From: Pyrrhoderma lamaoense
Lineage: Eukaryota; Basidiomycota; Agaricomycetes; Hymenochaetales; Hymenochaetaceae
DNA: 64,000 nucleotides
Assembly: GCA_002794735.1 (NCBI GenBank)
Contig: NBAZ01000012.1
Span: 310,001-374,000 of the forward strand
Direction of reading: 5' to 3'
Below the pieces are notes generated by a model, which did not search any database, was not told where the DNA came from, and saw nothing but the letters and a program-made list of their open reading frames with translations. This document shows positions 36,101 through 47,400 of this stretch, one piece after another (positions within the stretch are counted from its first letter, which is position 1; each line of letters opens with the position of its first letter). The translations under genes were made by a program, and so were the position numbers.

Positions 36101-38148
36101 GAAGATTTATTAATTTTGTTTCGGTGGTGGTAGACACAGAATTTTCGGGAAAAGTTCGCTTTTCACGGTTGCAAGATTTTCTGTGCTTTAAGGCCGTTTG
36201 GCTGGACCATATTCCCGTGTTGAGTGGGGATGCTGAAATTGCAACATCTCCCTCCAGCAAACTGAGTGTGGGGCCAAACCCTGAACAGGGATCGAAACAA
36301 GGTTTTGATACAGCAGTTATTGTTCGAATCAGACGTATCTCGCTTGAAGCAGATATGGGACAGTCCATCAGTATAGTTACATTTGAGCTACATACAGCTG
36401 TTGTGCGTTTACGATTAACTCCTACATATTCGGAACTCGCCTTCTTATTCGACAGTGTGGATCTCCAAGCTAGAGGTAATCTCTCGGGATATTTGCGCAT
36501 GCCAGATTTCATGTTCCGCACTATGCGCAGGCGCCATGGTCCCCATGCTGAAAATCAACCTTTCAATCGTATGTTGGAGTTGAACTTGACAAGCGGGACA
36601 CTGGACATTCAACTGCAATCTGATTGGTTGTGGTTACTACAGTATCGGTGCGCGTCTAACTAAAAACATCAAAACTAATTTAGATTAAATATTATCTCCG
36701 TAATGTAGGGCTGAGCCACTAAAGGCAGCGATCTATGATCACTGGACGGAACCATCGCATTCAGAAATCATCAAAGATCGACAACTGCAACTGTATTCTG
36801 AGATTTCTGGCTCAAAAGTCATTGCCATGATGACTATCATGGCGATTCCCAAATTGATGATGTACGCCGCTAAGTTTAGAGCGAACATGGAGGCGCAGAA
36901 GGAGGGAGCTAGCCGAGAATCGTCTGCCTTCCGTTCTACAAGACTCCCCAGACCTGACAATGTTTTGTCCGATGTTGCAAGTGCTATGTTACAGACAGCT
37001 CGTACGAAATTGAAGGAAACAGAATCATTATCATACATTATTGGGCAACATATGAGTCTAAATCTCAAAGAACTTGTCTTTGTTGTTTTACCTAGGTCCC
37101 AGGGGGATAATGAAATAGCACGCTTTATTGTGAAGGACGTGACTGCAAAACTGGAAAGGACTGTTCTGCAGGATAAACTCACAGCTCACCGAGACCTCCA
37201 GCTTTCTCTATCACGTATATCAATTTCTCAACTCTTAAAACAGGGCTTCGACCCCGATCACCGGGGCATGAATTCGACATTCTCACCACGAGTACTCGCA
37301 GGTTCACGGGTACTGAAAATGTGATATTCTCCCTTCCAGCCATGGATATGCGTATGATAACAGACGAGGAAATAAGGGACGGACAGCAGATCCTACCTTA
37401 TGACTTCATCAGCAGCTTTGTTCGGGCGGAAGGTCAAAAGGGGGAGGATATCAATATCTCATTCAACATCAGTTTATACAGTTGGCTTACAAGTCTAAGG
37501 AAAACGTTTACGAAAGAACTGAGAAGGGCACAGGAGGTTTCCGAAGGGAAGGGTCCGATCTCACCTCAGACCGCAACGTTCCCCCGCCTCGCAAGTCCTG
37601 ATATGCCGGCATCACTGACGGATGCGCTTAGCAGTGATCGCAGCCAGTCTCCTTCGGAAAGTCTCCCTTCTAGTCAATCCCCGAGCAAATCTCCAAATTT
37701 CCCTCTAAGTCAACCCTCTTCCCCAGTGACATCAAGATCTATGGAGTCAATCGTAATTACAACACCGAGCAAACCCTTAGCAACCAGGCCTCCATCGCTC
37801 TTATCACCAAAAACTGAACTTTCGGAATCGGTCAAATCGATTAACGCGAGCTTGAATCCCCCAGTTATGCAGTCGTCTTCTTCATCTAATGAAGCAACCG
37901 CTACTGTCGAATCCTCTTCAAGGAAGACTCAGGAAATAACATACGTCGTTCGTACGCGAAAAATAGAGAAATTGACAGTGAAACAACTTGGTGAAGCCAC
38001 CCCAGACGTGATGCATCCATTCTTTACGAGAAAGGCTGGGTTCAATCTTGAGGAGTCCCTACCTCAATACGTCCATGAATATGCGACGTTACCTATTGAG
38101 GAAATAATGCAAGCCCTAGTCAAGTTGTACAGTAAACAATTGAACTGA
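27141..38148 (+). CDS. CSF1: Csf1, bridge-like lipid transfer protein (BLTP1/KIAA1109 family)
   Basis: This is a very large (roughly 3,300 residues) rod-shaped protein that bridges membranes at ER contact sites and is thought to move phospholipids along a hydrophobic groove. The N-terminal anchor is ANILLIVTCIVLALASVTYFF. The family signature follows: YIDIGSVHFSLIAGRVLFRD, IRYHSSNQSFRIVK and QISWRWWIRM. Later marks are NLDPKSLLPF with KGAITLGNHTTENLLMAEF, and GTFHYGPWADRQRAQLQRVFFP. The longest open exon is 32084-34666. The C-terminal part becomes Ser/Pro-rich (about 37550-37900), then ends in VRTRKIEKLTVKQLGEATP and IMQALVKLYSKQLN. Introns are numerous. One junction near 27762-27843 works only with the farther acceptor GCTCACAG, which joins RVAFL to SPNKGFSF in frame. 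Confidence 0.92.
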
Positions 38149-38440
38149 GTATTAGCTTTGATGGATTCCCTTGACGTCGGATGATTTTTCTACTTATTGT
38201 ATCATTGATTCAATATACCCATTTTAATTATGTATTATATATATTAATTTATAGGTAACTAATCTTGAATCTAATCCTAGGTAATTGAGGCCTCCAACAA
38301 ATTCAATGTTGAAAGTACTAGTATATGTTTTAATTTGAGAAAATTAATTCCTTATTCGGGAGATCGGCAATCAAAATTTTGGTCCTCGCTATTACGCAGA
38401 TTAGGTAGTCGGACGTGACCAGGACAAAGTAAATAGCAAC

Positions 38441-39950
38441 ATGTCGAGTGAATCGCCTTCGCCCTTCCCAAGTTCTCAGAGACAACCGACATGGTCTTTC
38501 AAGATACAGAACTTCTCTACGCCTCAGACGTATGCCGCGAAACCAGTAACAAGTTCTAAGCCTCAAGCTTCAGTGGTGGCACCTACACCACCTACAATCG
38601 GTGGTTCAGAAATTGGAGATGCTGCAAAATTGAATGCAAAGGTGCATACATCAGTCACTTGGTCTAGAAAAAGACGGAGATTAAATAAGGAGGAAGAAGA
38701 AACGAGAGACCAAATTGCTGATGCGTATGTTGCTAAAATACTTACACCGTTTTCGTACCACTGATATGTCATGATTTACAGAGTTCGAATCAATCTGAGT
38801 GCAGACCAAGCGTTCGCTTTATATCCAGATATTGATACTCCATTCTCTACCGAAGTAGATGTAGTCAAACGTCTGCTTCCTTATCATATTTATCAACAAC
38901 CACAGCACGATCTAGATTGCATAAGAAAGATAAAAGGGAAGGGAAAAGTTACTGGAACGGATTTATTGAGAGAAGAGATAAAAGGTGTGCATCAAGTGGT
39001 TGTGTTCTTTCAAGACACTATCAATACTTAAAGCGTTTTCAGAAACTAGATTTGCTCTTGAATGTCATAAACGGTTCCGAGCTCTGGAAAAACGTATGCA
39101 ACGGGCGAAGATGAAACCAGGAGAGGTGAGCAACCCATAATTTCAATGTCCTCTAAAGAATGTAGGAAAGTTAAGTATTTCACGCTTCACAGTATGCTAG
39201 TCCTTTAAATCAGTCAATATTATTGGAACGACTCGCTCTGGAGACAGAGCAATATGATTCTACAGCGTTGGACCACGAGTTAACTAGCGCTCGTTCTGAA
39301 CTTGATAAAGTTCTTCGAACTCGAAAGGCCGCAAAAGCCAATGCAGATAGATCCACACTTACAACTTCAGCTCCCCAGGTGTCAAGCTATTACAACTATA
39401 CAACTCCAACATTTTCTGCATCAATGACATCAAACTATCCCAACTATTATAGTTCTTTTACTTATCCTTATAGTACTCAAACACATCTACCGGGCGCTCC
39501 TTACATCCCTCCATCCTATTCGAATAGCCCTACCGTTACTCCCGCTTACAAAGCCGCTACCAGCACTGCTACCCAAACACCTACCCCGACCACACCAGCT
39601 CCTCCTGTTCGTCCACCTCCTGTGGCAATTCCTTTACAACTTCCCGTCACATCACTTCCTGCACTTCAAGCCCTTGGTATACTACCTGTTCCAAAGGCAT
39701 CACTACCCCACTTTCAGAGCCTCAACCAGCCGCAGTATTACTGGGCTCGACAAACAATGGCAGTATGCTGAGTTTGGAGATTAATGCAGCACAATTACAA
39801 GCACCACAGATGAGTGGACTAGCAGTACTGCTAAGTAGTCTCGTGAAGATGAGTGGGGGTCAGAATGGGTCAGCGCAAACTACACAGGCAACCCAAGGAG
39901 TACCTCAAAGCACCATAGCAAGTTCTTCGAACGAGAGTCCGGCTAATTAA
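38441..39950 (+). CDS. GLTSCR (BICRA/BICRAL) conserved-domain protein
   Basis: In animals this domain marks BICRA (GLTSCR1) and BICRAL, subunits of the non-canonical BAF chromatin remodeller; fungal members are uncharacterised, so a chromatin role is inference. The ATG at 38441 begins MSSESPSPFPSS. A basic patch WSRKRRRLNKEEEE precedes the domain, which has LYPDIDTPFSTEVDVVKRLLPYHIY, then ETRFALECHKRFRALEKRM and SILLERLALETEQYD. A long Pro/Ser/Thr/Tyr-rich linker follows, then LPALQALGILPVPKASLP and GSMLSLEINAAQL. The last two pieces are in different frames: either a 41-nt intron (GTATAC...CTTTCAG) joins them, or one C is missing at 39706-39709. It ends NESPAN at 39950. Confidence 0.75.
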
Positions 39951-40747
39951 TGGATTCAACATATGAGATAGAAATATAGTAAGTAAAGGTTGTGTAGTTA
40001 TAATTATGTGATGTATTCGGTACATGTATAACTAAATTTTTTATGCGAAGAGGAATGTTAAAGGAGAAGTTTTCTCAGCTTAATGAGGTATCTATGTTCT
40101 CATAACTCTGTAAATCGCGTTTTCAGACCTATAATGCTTTGTCAATTCCTGATTTCCATGAGTTTTAAAACCGATAACAAAAGCTTATAGTTACGGATAA
40201 CTCTATACTAGACTATAGTTCCATGTTCTTTGGATATTTCACGTATCTCAGCTTAATCGTCCAAAACCGGATGCTGGTTTTGTTGGCTCAATAAGATCCT
40301 CTTACTTGCAGTGATGTAAACATGTATTTTTTTAGCTCTCAAATCAAAAAAAGGTTCATCCATCGTATACAAATTTCTTTTTTGAACCGGGTCAAATGAT
40401 GCTGGGGCAGACCGGAAATTGTGTTGTACCCACAAGATGTCGTCATAAATTAAAAAACTCCATGTTGCCATGAATTCAAGAATCAAGGTCATGGTACAAC
40501 TTTCTGGCAACTCTGATGATTCACAAGTACCTCTTGATGAGCTCCCTTCTATGTCAGAGATAAATCACCATTTTAACATCTATCTGTAATGCTGTAATTC
40601 AATTTATAGAAAGTACAAAAATGTTAAGAAAGTTTATTTGATTCGGAGACATAATATCGGTGTTTGCCCTGTGACAGTGCAGTCCGTTCATAACCCAAAA
40701 ATATCCAACTTCAGATCTGTGTATCATTTCTAAACCGTAAACTTGCC
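39951..40747. other. Intergenic region with one unexplained open frame
   Basis: About 800 nt between the GLTSCR-domain gene and ALG14. A minus-strand frame at 40253-40510 (MPESCTMTLILEF...HPVLDD, open a little further upstream) reads rather like protein but has no ATG beyond an internal Met and no recognisable domain. I leave it uncalled. Confidence 0.4.
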
Positions 40748-41770
40748 ATGTATTACAGCTGGTTCTTTCTGCTCTTTTTTGTTATAGTTCTGGTAGCAGT
40801 GATTCGAACCTATACTTTACTTCCAAACTCAAACTCATGGAAACGCAGAGAAAGGAGGAGTGAAACTGACACGTGTTCTATTGCTATTTTTCTCGGATCT
40901 GGTCTGTGTTCAAGTCATGTTCTAGGCCTAAATTTTGTTCTCATACGATCTTACTTCAGGTGGTCATACAAGCGAAGCTATATCTCTTCTATCTAGCTTG
41001 GACGTTCAACGATACACACCACGGAAGTACATAATCAGTGAACATGATGATCTAAGTGGTGTTAAAGCTCTCGAATTCGAGAAAGGAGCCGCTTTAAAGA
41101 ATAACGTATGTAGATTCTGTAAAAATTGCGACCCGGGGCGCGTCTTGTTCCCTAAAATCTTCAATTCAAGCTGTCGAAGCAGACGAAATCTTTCGAGATT
41201 CATGTAGTCCCCCGGGCTCGAAAGGTTCATCAACCCTTGATCACAACTCCTTTTACCGCGTTCTGGTCGCTTATATCAGCTTTGGAACTTCTTCTGCCTG
41301 AAAGAGGATCGCACAGTTTTTCCGATGTTCTTCTTTTAAACGGTCCAGGAACATGCTTCATCCTCTGTATAGCCGTATATATCCTACGAGTTAAGTTTTT
41401 TACTAAACTACATATAGTCAAATTTTATGCTGTAGCCTAAATTAGATCAATAGAGAAAGGGAAAGAAAGAAAATTTCTGACTTGTGATCTTTTAAATAGT
41501 TTTTCGGGATCCCGACCCCCGTCTGGTTTATGTTGAGTCCTTTGCTAGAGTGAACAAATTATCACTTTCAGGAAAACTTCTTCGGCCGGTCGTTGATAGG
41601 TGTGTTATTATTCATTAACTTGTGATGTGTCGACTTTTGCATGTGGAGCGGAGACGTACTGATTATGGTATTGACCTCGGAATTAATACCTTTCTTTCAG
41701 ATTCGTTGTACAGTGGCCTCAGCTGCTGAAAGACGGTAAACGCGGGGAATGTCACGGATGGCTTGTCTAA
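40748..41770 (+). CDS. ALG14: UDP-GlcNAc transferase subunit Alg14
   Basis: Alg14 anchors the catalytic Alg13 to the ER face and together they add the second GlcNAc to dolichol-PP-GlcNAc in N-glycan assembly. An N-terminal membrane anchor (WFFLLFFVIVLVAVIRTY) is followed by FLGSGGHTSEAISLLSSLD, the conserved GSGGHT motif rebuilt across an intron. RYTPRKYIISEHDDLS follows, then VVPRARKVHQPLITTPFTAF and DVLLLNGPGTCFILCIAVY. The last exons give PRLVYVESFARVNKLSLSGK, LLRPVVDRFVVQWPQLL and the final GECHGWLV, with TAA at 41768-41770. All junctions are GT-AG and in frame. The last two exons are too short to stand out as open frames. Confidence 0.93.
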
Positions 41771-42385
41771 AAGGCCGTCATGACTATTAGTATCACGGCA
41801 GGGTTATGTGGTCCCCAATTTTGTTTCTGTACTAGTACCGAGATTGTATGACTGTGTCTATCTAGTTTTTTTCTATGTGTAGTCTGATTTTTCAAAATTG
41901 ATCTGTAGCCCTTCCTTTCGATGTCATAATGTGGAAACTGTTGCACACATGTGTACTATCTCGGTGATGTCCACTTAGAAAGATATGGTGGTTCTCACTT
42001 TATCTGATCATCAACACAACGTCCATGGGTTGGGGTGTACTATCCCTCTTCCTTTATCAACATTTTGTGGATAAGATAACGAGCTCACACAAGCCTGAGA
42101 ATCATATACTTTGTTTTTTCCCACGATTCGAGACAAAACTGTAGTGTAACTCTCGGAGCAGGTCTCCGGGACGGGCTTTTGGAAGATGGTGAGCGCATCA
42201 CCAGAAGAAGTTCGTTTACAAACCCTATATAGGAAAGTCCGCGGGTTCTTTAAACTTCAGAACCCGAGATTGTCATTATCAGAATAAGAACGCAACATTA
42301 TATTCATGCAGATAATCGAATAGGGACGAATTGACAGGGAAAGATACAAGCCAAGTCCTAAGATAAACGGAAGGAAGTCTTATAT
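41771..42385. other. Convergent intergenic region ALG14 / U2AF35
   Basis: About 600 nt containing the 3' UTRs of the two convergent genes. I see no ORF, repeat or RNA gene in it. Confidence 0.5.
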
Positions 42386-43382
42386 TTATTTCCTAGAAAT
42401 CGAAAAGAAAAACGAATATTAGCTTAAGCCTCCGGTGAATGCCCGATTGGAATGTTACTTACTTTCGCGTCCATCTATCCTCCCCAGCGTCCCTTCCACC
42501 TCGCCTACTCGGACTTGAGCTCCGCCCACGACCTCCTTCCCGCTTCCCCGGCTCCCAACCACCACCACCAGAAGAGGACTTAGACGGATTTAGCCTTCTT
42601 TCAAGTTTTTGGCCGTGTCTTAATTGCTGAACGAGATCTTTTGATGCGAGGCGAAGATGCATGAAATTACAAAAACCACCGCGGTTGCATTCACCATTCT
42701 CGTTCTGCCTACAACAAGCTTCACGGAAGTCTGTGACCGGCGAAAGTTCTGCGTAAAGTGGTCGTCCTGGGATAGTTTCAGAGATTTCAGTTGTCTTAGA
42801 AGTAAAAATCGTGGTCTTATTGAACGAATTACTAACCAGCATACCAGCGGTCATTCAAATTGTCGACAGCAGCTTGAGCCTCAGACTCCCATTCATACCT
42901 AGCATACACATTTCCTATTAAATGATCACCAACGTTGTCGCAAACCTACACAATAATTTAGTCCTAGGTACCATGTTTATAGATGTCCAATTTTGACCTA
43001 CATGTAGTTCTAGAAGGTGACCGAACTTTGCAAGTTCACAATACAAGTCTTCATACACAGCGTCAAAACCTTCTTGAAGTTCTTTGGGGTAAGCTTGCAA
43101 ATAGGGTCGTGTGCCGGGTTATGGTAGACGTTCGGCAGAAGGATGGTCTGAGAGAACGGGGGACGAATATGTTTTCGAGAGCACCTATCCCCGTGCCGAC
43201 ACGCCCCGATCTATTCAACGACATAATTAGTGATGATGGAAAACAGAGAAACGGTAGATGGTACCTTGTAATAAAATGAACAATTTACTCGATCCTGCTC
43301 TGTACCGAAGATATTGGCCTATTCTGCCTATCAGAATGGAGCTTTTTCAATGAGAAGGAAGACATACCAGATGTGAAGCCAT
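42386..43382 (-). CDS. U2AF1: Splicing factor U2AF small subunit (U2AF35/U2af23)
   Basis: This protein recognises the AG at the 3' splice site as partner of the large U2AF subunit. The start at 43382 gives MASHL, spliced to [18 protein letters not shown]. The first CCCH zinc finger continues with [20 protein letters not shown]. Then come [16 protein letters not shown], the pseudo-RRM ([52 protein letters not shown]), and the second finger [21 protein letters not shown]. The tail is Gly/Arg/Ser-rich ([19 protein letters not shown]). At the end, TAA overlaps a strong donor (AAAGTAAGT). Unspliced, the protein stops at 42459; spliced through an intron ending TTTCTAG, it stops at 42386 with one extra Lys. 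I give the longer span. Confidence 0.95.
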
Positions 43383-45921
43383 TGTATAATACAAATAGTC
43401 GATATGACGAAAGTTGGTGAGGAGAAAAGGTGTTGTCCCGTCCGTGGATCGTTTGTTACTAATATCCGTATTTGGACATGCATTGTTGATAGTTACGTGA
43501 CTGTACGTGACAAGCCCAAGTTCTAAGTAGGTCCTGACCTTACTACTCAAATCCTACCTGTAAGGTCAAGATCGGGACCTAGTATCTGTGATTTTCGTCA
43601 TATCCCAAAGTAGCTGCTATGGATCCCCACACTGATAGATCTTCTGACTACTTTACCACTATATATCTCGGACGCGGGTCAAGTTAGTCTCATGCTCCTC
43701 TAGTCATACATTATACTGGTAGCTCCTATGACTTTTAAAGGACAATTGTTCCCCTGTGTCCGAATCTAAAGATATCAAATATCGGAGAACCCCTCTCATC
43801 TTGAGCGCTTTCTACAACTACTTTGACAAGCTCCATATTCTTCTGAAAGGACCTAATCAGAATTCTACGAGAGATTACTCTTTTTGTTGACTCAAGTTTG
43901 AAAAGAAGAGAGGTTTTCTTCTATCTCCGCTGTGTGATATCCGACTTTTAGTCGATGGGAACTACGCTCATACCTTGGAGAGCTGTGATCGCTACATGGA
44001 GTATACAGGAACAGACTCAATATTCATCGATACCTATATGGTACACAAATGATATCCACATGATAACATTGGTTGTTCTTCCCGACAGTCCCTATTATAC
44101 CTCGCGGTGACCTAGCGGGTTCCCGCAATACCAGAGACTGCTGGTAAAACGTAACCTGTCCGCAATATCAAAGAAAAGGGTATCGTGTAATATCCGCTTT
44201 CATTCTGAACTATCTAGAGGAACAGCAGCACTTCAAAGCTCTCTCTATGGATCATAAATCATTCATACTATAGTCAGCATCTAGGTATTCGAACATGTCA
44301 AAATATTAAACCAATTTCCCTGCCGGACTTCATGTGAGTATTCATGGGAATTGCGGAGGAAGTATCGTCATATATTATATGGTGAAGAGACATTCGATCT
44401 GTTTTGAATGAGAGGTTGTCTACAAATTGGAACTATTGCTGTGCAAGCAGCTGTTGCTCTATATCACCCCTAAGCAGTAGCTTGGTAAGTTATTACTTAA
44501 CTTTTCGCTGAAAGGAAGAAAGAAGCTTTCGAAGAACACCTTATACCAGACTTCCAATATTTCGGGGCCACGGACGTCCATTGTTCTCTTTGAATTGCTA
44601 GCGAGTGCTGTGCAATAAGCTTTTGCATAGAAGCTTCTTCTGTCATGTGGGTCCTCTGAGCCTTCGATGCGTGTAGATTCTATGAACGATGATAGATCGT
44701 CTTTGGCCAAGTGCCTATCCATACGTGCTCCTCAGGAGTCCTCGCCTATCTTACGACACTCATCTCAGAAACGGCGTTATGTAGTGCCCATTGAAGCGCA
44801 TCAATTAAACTACTTTCACGTCTTTCTTGTTTATATCATGCTCTTCGAGGGCTGAGTGTGACGATAGAATTTCCACTCTAAAACTGTATAAATGTCAATA
44901 TCCGACAGTGTATTATATTCAAGAAGCAATCCAGACTAGTTCCCAGTGAGCATACTGGATATATCACTGCGTATGGTCTGTAGAACCTTCTCGCTATATC
45001 GATGGTCTTTGGGGTAGACATCCCACCTTGTCGTGAAGTTGTTAGTCTCGCACTCTAAGCGGGATAGCTGTGGCGTGAACAACCTCCAATGTTCTTCCCC
45101 CACGGTTCACGTTTCGGAGTTACGATGGCGGACCCATTTAGCTGGGACCAGTAAGACCGCTCTTTTCAGAGTTTGTTCCTGGTGCCCAGACTATCCTTCT
45201 TTGCTTGGTTCTTCTTCCTGGGAGAAAGCAGTATGATTGAGGATCATACACTTTGTGCGGGCTCTTACTTGGGGGCCAGAGTCGGTGGAACTAGCAATCC
45301 GACGGCCCACGTTTTCATTCAATGCAAAAGACAAAGTCAAAGACTTTTCATTTCCTTGAAGGAGGCTGAAAAGCTCCTGCCCGAGTCTTGCTTAGTTACA
45401 GTTCGCGGACGTTTAGCGCACGTAATTTCGAATAGCATTTGTGTTCCTCGATTAATTTGGTTACGGGCTGAAGGGGTCTCGCATCCGATATCTCTACACA
45501 GCCTCCTCTCAAGTTATGGTTTGAAAATCATACTGGATGACATTACGCACTGTGGCCAATTTTGACACAATTCTTTCTTATCCATGATCGGTTCGCTTCA
45601 ACCCCAATTTCGAGCAATAACATCATCGTAGACCCTTTTCTCTTGGCATCAAGATACTTGTTCTCTCAAAGTGGCACCTCACTGGGAAGAACTTGGCCTT
45701 AGTAGCAACCGGCTATTTTTACTCCGTTATGATTGTTTAACACTAATCCCAAGAAAACGAGAAAAGTTCCTATACAAAACAAAAAAATGCGTGTCCGTGA
45801 AGAACCAGCTCACAGTACTAGTACTGGAGCATCTAGGGCTTATGAAGAGTACAAACGCTAGCAAGAAGAGAGATACAATATAAAGAAAAAAATGCATTCC
45901 TAAATAATAATAAAAGTCCCT
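43383..45921. other. 2.5-kb region without a supported gene
   Basis: Lies between the start of U2AF35 and the end of the second Zn2Cys6 gene. It contains a strong imperfect inverted repeat at 43528-43581. A plus-strand frame at 45173-45565 (about 130 codons, no ATG at its start) is the longest open stretch, but I recognise no domain. No RNA gene is seen. Confidence 0.45.
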
Positions 45922-47400
45922 TCAGGGCTTCGTGGACCTTACCCAGGCTTCTCTCGCGATTCCATCCCAAGACATAAATGAATCATCATCAGTTATTCCG
46001 GGTTTGATGGCATTTGCTTCCCAGTGTTGCACATTTCCGAGACAATGCGGCGAAATAGTTGGGGGAAGAAATCCGCCAGTCGAAGATGAAAAGTAGGTCT
46101 CGTTAGTAGGGTGTCGTTCTGCCGGGGACATCGCATTACCGAGCGTAGAGCTACATACAAAAAAACATGTTTTCAATACAGATATTATGTTTCAATGATA
46201 TGGGCGGCACTCACGAGGTTAATTTGTCGAGTTCACATATTTTGTCGTATAATCTACATTCGACTTCAAAGTTCCTTGAATGATGTTCTGGAACTCTTCC
46301 CAATGACTCAACGGCTTTCCTTAAGCGAACGGAAAGCTCAAGAAGATTATTATAAACCATGGCATTGTCGATGCAACCGCAAGTAGCATTGATTTTAAAC
46401 CTCGAAGTCGTAGGATCATAACGGCTGGAAGCTATAGCTTTATCCGTTCTCATAATTTGATCTAGTAGATGTCCGTATATGCCTTCTTCAAATCCTGTTG
46501 GCTCTAAGCTGCTGTTCGGAGCGATGCTCACAGTACTATGGCCGGTAATGCTAGCATTAGACCTCGATAATTCGTTATTTGCCTGCGAGGGAAGAGTTCC
46601 ACGGTTAAGGACCGGGCTTTCAGACGTCAATGAGCTTGGCGGTGATGGAAGACTGAATGTATTGTGATAATGATTTTCCGCTGTCAAAGTTGTCTCACAC
46701 GAGGGGGCCATACCTGGAGACGGAGGTCCTTGAGCAGCCTTCAAATCAGGCACAGTCAAGTGGACGGGTCCAGACTCTAAAGGTTTATCTAAAAGTTTGG
46801 AGACATATCCGTCTTCATCTGATGATTGAGAGGTGCCTGGAGAGTCCGCTGGTTTCTGTGCCCATCGAGGATGAGGTTTGTTTTTCATCTGTACGGGGAT
46901 TTGTGTGAGTATATGCGGGGGATTAGAGGATGTATATTTTTGTACCTCTCTTATCACTCCCTCCAGTTCTGCAATACGACTGCGAAGATGTATCTTTTCA
47001 TCGGAAGCATTATTTCTGGAAAAGAAAGTTTATAAATGAAAAAAGATCGTTCGATAGAGTCATTGTCACCTTTGAGTTGGATCATCAACCTCATAGACGC
47101 ATAATCCTGTCTGAGGAAGTGATCAGTACGTGAGTATTGGTTGTATACATAGGTATTTACCAATCCGAGGGTTGTGCATCTTTGACAGGCAGGACGCTTA
47201 CGATCGCACTGTAACTATAATGTAAGTATAATCTGAATAAACTTTAGGCTCAGAGTCTTTGGTACCATTCGCTTGGAAGCATGACAATTCAAGCAAGACT
47301 GCGTTGTACGGTTCCTACGACGTTTACGGTGATCACCTGGGGGAGCGGGAGTCGAAGTCGAAGAAGACTTGGTAGTTCGAGAGGGCTTCTCAGAGGACAT
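45922..47400 (-). CDS. Zn2Cys6 transcription factor with coiled-coil dimerisation segment
   Basis: This is a nuclear DNA-binding protein. The start at 47400 gives MSSEKPSRTTKSSS, a Ser/Thr-rich leader and a basic RKRRRNRTT. The zinc cluster is split by two introns: SCLNCHASKRM, then CDRKRPACQRCTTLGL, then TGLCVYEVDDPTQR, giving C-x2-C-x6-C-x6-C-x2-C-x8-C. The acceptor must be TTACAG directly before TGC to keep the x6 spacing. A heptad-like segment SDEKIHLRSRIAELEGVIREVQKY follows. The rest is Ser/Pro-rich, with a predicted helical stretch GHLLDQIMRTDKAI and NLLELSVRLRKAVESLG. It ends AREAWVRSTKP. There is no fungal_trans middle domain that I can see, so the target is unknown. Confidence 0.87.

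Noticed and set aside
40253..40560. Minus-strand frame with protein-like composition
   Set aside because: No upstream ATG before an in-frame stop and no family recognised; might be a relic but cannot be supported.
45173..45565. 130-codon + strand frame
   Set aside because: Starts at TTG, no domain, no transposase or known motif seen.
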